The notes under the pieces were generated by a model that did no database searches, was not told where the DNA came from, and saw only the letters and a program-made list of their open reading frames with translations. Made by a program: the position numbers and the translations under genes. This document shows, one piece after another, positions 59,203 to 64,000 of a stretch of 64,000 bases of DNA. This DNA is from Astragalus membranaceus (lineage: Eukaryota > Streptophyta > Magnoliopsida > Fabales > Fabaceae). The number at the start of each line of letters is the position of its first letter. Position 1 is the first letter of the stretch. Location of the stretch: the NCBI GenBank assembly GCA_039519185.1, contig CM076850.1:159694462-159758461 (forward strand). Direction: 5' to 3'.

Positions 59203-60008
59203 TTTACTATAACCTACTCAAACTAATAAAGTCAATTAATTTAACCACTACCAATTGTTAAAAAAACGATACTGCTAGCAAAGATTTCAAAATAATTTTT
59301 TCTAAAAATATCAAAAATTAAATTTCATTTGCTTTTTCGTGAGCCGCATGGGAGCGGCGACGAGGGCGCAGGGAGCGCCAATGGGAGCATCAATGAGAGT
59401 GCCAACAGGAGCGCCAACGAGAGCGCCAACTAGAGCACCAACGGGAGCACCAACGAGAGCGCCAATGTGAGCGCCAACGAGAGCGCCAATGGGAGCTCCA
59501 ACGAGAGCGTCAACGGGAGCGCCAATGAGAGCGCCAATGGGAGCGCCAATGGGGGCGCCAATGGGAGCGCCAATGGGGGCGCCAATGGGAGCGCCAACGG
59601 GAGCGCAAACGTGGGGTGCATATTTTATATTAAATCTCATTTTCTTTTTTGCCTCATTTTTTACTTCATTCATAATATTTATAATCAACGGGAGTGCCAA
59701 CGGAAGGGCCAACGAGGATGCAAACGGGAGAGTCAACGGGAATGCATATTTTACCTCTAATATCCAAATACATTATTATGGATCAATGTAATTCTGATTG
59801 TCAATCTCTTTTAATTTCTTCGACTGAATATAATTTTCATTTGTATGTTATATGACATAATACCTATCTCTTTCCACTTTGAATTTCAAATCATACATTT
59901 TGGACATTGTTCACAACTTATGATTATCTTCCAAATTACTATTATAACTTCATGGTAATACACCGACCATACAGTATCACCCGTGCGTATGCACCGATAA
60001 AATACTAG
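59203..60008 (+). mobile_element. Helitron-like element end with minisatellite (copy 2)
   Basis: It contains a run of about 20 units of GGGAGCGCCAAC(G/T)-type 12-mers (59345-59615). A ~230 bp stretch shared with 40220-40450 follows. The end has the hairpin GTGCGTATGCAC, about ten bases, then CTAG followed by T at 60005-60009. These match Helitron 3' termini (short hairpin then CTRR, insertion before T). Confidence 0.5.
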
Positions 60009-60038
60009 TTTAATTAAAAAGTGTATATATACATATAG

Positions 60039-60040
<2 letters not shown>

Positions 60041-60093
<53 letters not shown>
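60041..60093. repeat. (AT)n microsatellite beside the P450 pseudogene
   Basis: About 26 AT units, comparable with the AT tract in the intron of the intact P450. Confidence 0.9.
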
Positions 60094-60099
<6 letters not shown>

Positions 60100-60109
60100 G
60101 AGCGGTGTT

Positions 60110-60287
60110 AAAATTACTCAAAGAGCAACTTTTATATACTAACTCCACATCCTAACGGTTGATTTAGATCTAATCGAATAGTAACAATACATCATTAAGT
60201 AGTGATGTATTGTTACCATTGGATTAGATTGAAATGAACAGTTAGCGTGTGGAGTAACTCTATAAAAATTACTTTCGAAGTAACTTG
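60110..60287. mobile_element. Foldback MITE (~180 bp)
   Basis: The arms read AAATTACTCAAAGAGCAACT at the left and the complement of AAGTTACTTCGAAAGTAATT at the right. Similarity runs to the centre, where TAACAATACATCA and TGATGTATTGTTA face each other across TTAAGTAG. It sits 80 bp from the exon border of the P450 pseudogene, probably within its former intron. Confidence 0.78.
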
Positions 60288-60365
60288 AACCCTAATGTCT
60301 CTACTCTCTCTCTCTATATATATAAATAATAAGAAGTGTAAACTAGTGGTAGTAATTAGTATTAC

Positions 60366-60810
60366 CAAAGCAAGTCCTTTGATGATTTGATCAGTGTAGT
60401 ACTCAGGTTGTGATTCTTGAAGATTTAAGAGATGATCTATCATGGTATTTGTACGTTCCTTCTTGCCACGTTGTTCTTGAAGGAGTCCTCTCAAGAATGC
60501 GTCAGTTTTGGCACTGATATTCTTGAGTTTCGTCACCAAGTTTTCAGAACCAAGCAAACTAAGCAAAGGAATGAAATCAGTCTTGTTATTTGTTCCTGAT
60601 AGCTTCAACACCAGAAATCATATCCCTAAACTGACTCGCTTCTTGAAGATCCAACATGTCACAATCTTCTCCGTAGTATCGCTTTCCTGCAATCATCCTC
60701 ATAATGTTGTTGAAAGTCATGTCATATAGAATCGAGAACTGAGTTCTACTTCGGCAAAGTTCATGGAAGAGTCATCAGCTAGATTTGTTATAAGTCTTTG
60801 AGTCTCATCC
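60366..60810 (-). pseudogene. CYP81E-like pseudogene, 3' half of exon 1
   Basis: It aligns to 29280-29725 of the intact gene, from the donor site (60366/60365) back to the DETQRLITNLADDS region, and includes TDFIPLLSLLGSEN and QEQRGKKERTNTMIDHLLN. Relative to the intact gene, a one-base loss near 60612 and a two-base gain near 60725 shift the frame. Upstream sequence is replaced abruptly at 60811 by unrelated repeat DNA, and exon 2 is absent. It cannot encode an enzyme. Confidence 0.92.
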
Positions 60811-61607
60811 CTGTTGTAATTTCTAACCATTTGAGTGCTTTTACTTGCAGGTTGTATTCAGCAATTCAGAGGTGCAAGAAACAGAAAAGCCCAGCCCACA
60901 CTGGCCAAAAAATACTCAGCAGCCCAGATGAATTCACAATACGGTTCCTGCGGAACCCAATGGATAGAGACTGTAGCAACACGCGGGTTGCACAGTTTCT
61001 AACGGATCCAACCCGATCCAGAAGTATAAAAGGTAAAGAAACCGGTTCTGAGTTCACTTTTCTTTCTTTCTTCTCTCTCTTCTCCGCTGCGACTCGTCTC
61101 CCTTCTCCTTCTCAGAGCACTGCTAGGTTTTGTTTTTCTTCACTGAAATTCTGTGTTTGAAGCTTCGTTTATGCTTCAAACACAATGAAACGAAGGTTGA
61201 GCGCTTCTATTCAGAAACCCTTTGTTCCTTAACTTGATTGAAGGTTTTTTTGAAAACCCTAATTTCTGGAACTTTGTTTTTTTTTTTTCAGGATTTGGTT
61301 CTCAGGGTGATGATCGGACTTCAAAACACAGGTAACCACGCTGTTAGATTTCTGTTTGCTTTCTTGTTTGTTGATTTGCTTGCAAACCCTAACTTCTTCG
61401 TGTTTCTTTGTGTCGAATGTTTCTGGATCTTCACTGCTTTGAAGATCAATCAACAGTTTCTGGGTTGTAGACCTCTCCTTCAGATCTTCAGGTTGCTTCT
61501 CTCACCTTCTCTCTGTTTTCTTTCTGTTACTTGTGTTTTCAGTCACTGAAAACAATCCCTAACACGTTGCTTTTCTCTTTGTCTTGCGAGGTTTGATTCA
61601 ACCACTT
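60811..61607. other. Repeat-like sequence joining the P450 pseudogene
   Basis: It begins CTGTTGTAATTTC where the P450 exon is broken. A TATA-like AGTATAAAAGG at 61022, CT-rich leader sequence and TTTCAG/GTAACC splice-like sites suggest an LTR promoter and leader of a plus-strand element. No matching second copy is in the window, so this is unresolved. No conserved protein is recognised in the ORFs. Confidence 0.35.
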
Positions 61608-62008
61608 GTTGAAGTGCATAAACTCACACGGAACTCTTGAAAAGAACAAGATGAAGATACAGTATGCAGAAGAGAAAAAAGAGAGGACTTAGGGTATTGA
61701 AAAGCAGATGTAAAAACTTTTATTTTTTCTTGTAAATCTCTATATGTTATTTGTACATGGACTGGACTATTTATATACACACTGGATGTAAATCTGATAG
61801 ACTTGGCTGGTACAGATTCTGTTATAGTTAGTTTAAGTTGTTATGGGATTTTTATATCCTAACAACTTCAACAACCATAACAGAATCTAACAGCCAATTT
61901 GTTAATCTGTTTGCTGAATTTAAACCCCCTATAACAGTCAGTTTGTTTAGAAACTGAAACTGTTATTTTTACAAAGGGTGGTTTATTAGGTTTGTGATTA
62001 CAAACCCA
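61608..62008 (-). repeat. Copia-type LTR (~400 bp)
   Basis: It starts TGTTGAAGTGC and ends CAAACCCA on the plus strand. Immediately to the right is ACTCCCCCTTAATC, a polypurine tract on the minus strand, and then a pol tail, so this is the 3' LTR of a minus-strand element. It contains a hairpin AAGTTGTTATGGGAT/ATCCTAACAACTT at 61831-61868. The 5' LTR is not in the window. Confidence 0.6.
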
Positions 62009-62079
62009 ATACTCCCCCTTAATCACAAAACCTAATTAGGCAACATTATCATCAGGACAGACCCTTGGTATTAGTCATA

Positions 62080-62335
62080 GGATAGAAACAGCTGAGACAA
62101 GCCCTCAACCACAGCTTTCTGAGTTACTGCCTTTTAGGTTAGTAGACAGTAACCCCAAGTTGCCTCCTAAGTTTTTAGTCAAAAACCTCCCCTTTAGGGC
62201 CTTCTGTAGAAAATCAGCAGTCTGCTCCTTAGTTGAGCAGTGATCCAGCCAAGCTACTTGGGTAGTAGCTTTGTCAATCCTGGCTAGGACTCCCTTAGCA
62301 CAATTTAATTGTTGTAGAGTAGAGCTTAGGTGCCC
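62080..62335 (-). pseudogene. Copia RNase H C-terminal tail
   Basis: The minus strand reads KATTQVAWLDHCSTKEQTAD followed by a KALKGE segment, the usual end of Copia RNase H (STKEQTADIFTKAL in intact elements). Stops follow. The next stretch, 62451-62336, reads YEALERKELRRATIEEELN without stops but is not recognised. Confidence 0.65.
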
Positions 62336-62451
62336 TTAAGAACTCTAGTTCATAGACATCACATAGAGTCCCTAATTCTTCATAAGTGGAGTTTAACTCC
62401 TCCTCAATTGTAGCCCTTCTCAGCTCTTTCCTTTCAAGAGCTTCATAGTAG

Positions 62452-64000
62452 TGTTGCGCCCGAAAAAGTCCCTGAGGGAATCTTTCTTCGTTTACAACTT
62501 TTTGAAAATCAATGAAGTCGCCACCAATATTTTTTTATAAGGAAAATATTGAAGAAAAACCTTTTGAAAAGCGGATGGCCTTTTGGAAAACCGGAAGATT
62601 TGGGTTCGGGGGTCGGTTAGGCATAGGGAAGGTTTTAGCACCCCACGCCTCCTTTCTACCGAAAGGGAACCTTTAATTAAATGTGTGGTTTTAAGTGCTG
62701 ATTCGGAAAATACTTAAATTTGCCCCTTTTTTTGAAAAGAGAATGAAAAGACTTAATGAAAATTTTTATTTTTGGCAAAAATGTTTGTTTTTTTTAAGGA
62801 AAAAAAAAGGGTTTTAGTTTATTGTGCTTGACGGAGTATATCCGCTCCTACGTATCTCCCGGTGCGATGGAGAATTCAAAGCTACGTAGTTCTGGTTTTT
62901 TGAAAAGGTTTTGTTTTTTAATCTTTTTGGAGTTTTTCGCAAAGGGGTTGAGCGTTCGCAGTGACCAAACAACAATGGTTTAGAGTGGTCGCACTACTAA
63001 CTCTTATGAAAATGAATTATCATTAACGTCCAAACGGCAACGGCGCGAGTGATGATTAATGATAATCGGTTTTTATTTTGAGCATTGAAAAGGTTTTCAC
63101 AATTGAAGGAGAGCGTTTGTAAGGACCAAACAACAACGGTTTAGAGTGGCCACACTACTAGCTTCCACAGGAATGAAATCATCACCCACAATCAAACGGC
63201 AACGGCGCGAGTGACCATTAGTGATGATTAATTTTGATTTCGACGTTTGAAAAGATTTGTTTTTGAAAAGTGTTTTCGTTGATTTCGACGTTTGAAAATA
63301 TTTGTTTTCGATGTCAGAAAATATTTATTTAGGGAAAGGAAATATATTTTTTTAAAAGGAGAAACAGTGGATGCAATAGTAAAATGGGGGATGCAAATAA
63401 AAGGAAGGCTGCATTATTAAAAATGGGGTGTAAACAGCGAGGAGGGTTGTATTTTAAAATAGGGGGTGCAGAAATCAGGAATTGTTCCAATGGGCTGTGT
63501 AAAAGCTAGGCTCTTTCAAAGGGGGTTAAGTTATCAAAATTAGGGGGTGTGGGAAAAAGAAAGAAGCCCAATTCGCATGGGAGGGCCCAGTTAGCGAAAC
63601 TGGGCTTAAGTGACAAAAGGGGCCTTATGCTTGAGCCTGGGGGGGTGTAAATAGCAGTTTACTTGTTTTTTTTTAAAAAAAAGTTTTATTTACCACTCCT
63701 TTTTTACTAAGAAAAAGTTTTTCTGTTTTTTTTTCTTTTGAGATTCTTTTGTTATTATTTTTGATTGAGATAATTTTTGGTTAAAAAAATAAATAATAAA
63801 TAAATAAATAAATAAAAACATAAAAATCAGTTTGTCTTAACTATTCTTTTTAATAATTACTAGGAAATGTTTTTTTTGAATTTTTCCGAAAAATGATTTT
63901 TGTGAAGTGTTTTTTGTTGGTATTTGGTATAAGAGATATCTATTAATTATTTAAGGAAACATTTTACCTTAAATCCTTTTTTGATATTAGAAGAAAAATT
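62452..64000 (-). repeat. Third, diverged Tat/Ogre-like LTR, cut by the window end
   Basis: It starts TGTTGCGCCCGAAAAAGTCCC, corresponding to TGTAGCGACCGAAAAATCCGG in element 2. It shares CATAGGGAAGGTTTTAGCAC (62621), CTCCTACGTATCTCCCGG (62845) and TTTAGAGTGGTCGCA (62980) with the other LTRs in the same order, but most of the rest has diverged. It is a separate family of the same lineage in the same orientation as element 2. The other end lies outside. Confidence 0.75.

Noticed and set aside
59311..59791. Repetitive ORFs (Gly-Ala-Pro, Ala-Asn-Gly, Leu-Ala-Leu-Pro patterns)
   Set aside because: Translations of the 12 bp GGGAGCGCCAAC minisatellite, open in several frames simply because the unit is a multiple of three.

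Overview
This is a plant nuclear window, almost certainly from a papilionoid legume. The evidence is AT-rich sequence with no operons, CYP81E-type cytochrome P450 genes (the isoflavone-hydroxylase subfamily) with the standard single phase-0 intron, and several plant transposon lineages, including Tat/Ogre-like LTR elements of a kind prominent in temperate legumes. I cannot name the species.

Few genes look alive. One complete CYP81E gene lies on the minus strand (28533-30170). A second CYP81E gene enters from the left edge on the plus strand, with exon 2 only at 79-684. A third is a broken half-exon on the minus strand (60366-60810). Together they look like a dispersed P450 cluster with transposons packed between its members. 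A small TATA-equipped ORF (20351-20767) with a PB1-like/MuDR N-terminal look lies next to a decayed plant-mobile-domain (MAIN-like) pseudogene (20995-22260). Short fragments of a GSH1-like gene (43659-43745) and an ALE2-like receptor kinase (56621-56865) lay about 170 bp apart until a retrotransposon split them. They look like gene fragments captured and joined by a transposon.

Layout. 0-7.8 kb: P450 3' end, a ~2 kb segmental duplication carrying a MITE, an expanded ~250 bp tandem array and a hAT-like element. 7.85-18.07 kb: a complete non-autonomous Tat/Ogre-like element, plus strand, TSD CTAAC. 18-23.5 kb: Ty3 chromodomain remnants, an ACGGAAGTA repeat array, the PB1-like ORF, the MAIN-like pseudogene and a gag remnant. 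23.5-27.2 kb: a damaged Ty3 element with a CACTA element (TSD GAA) nested in it. 27.3-27.9 kb: a TTC microsatellite and a palindromic minisatellite. 28.5-30.2 kb: the intact P450. 31-34.4 kb: hAT-like, Stowaway and foldback elements, a LINE fragment and a perfect 170 bp palindrome. 34.45-38.32 kb: a Copia element, minus strand, TSD AAAAT, with an internal deletion. 38.4-43.7 kb: a LINE fragment, a Helitron-like minisatellite region and unassigned sequence. 43.77-56.47 kb: a second, younger Tat/Ogre-like element, minus strand, TSD GCCAA. 56.5-62.4 kb: the ALE2 fragment, a SINE, Helitron-like ends, the P450 pseudogene and a Copia LTR with an RNase H tail. 62.45 kb to the end: a third, diverged Tat/Ogre-like LTR running off the edge.

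No convincingly new protein system is present. The most unusual items are the perfect 170 bp palindrome, the pair of gag-pol-less Tat/Ogre-like elements with a strongly conserved leader, the chimeric ALE2/GSH1 capture, and the alternating inverted ACGGAAGTA array before the PB1-like ORF. All comparisons were made by eye; no searches were run.
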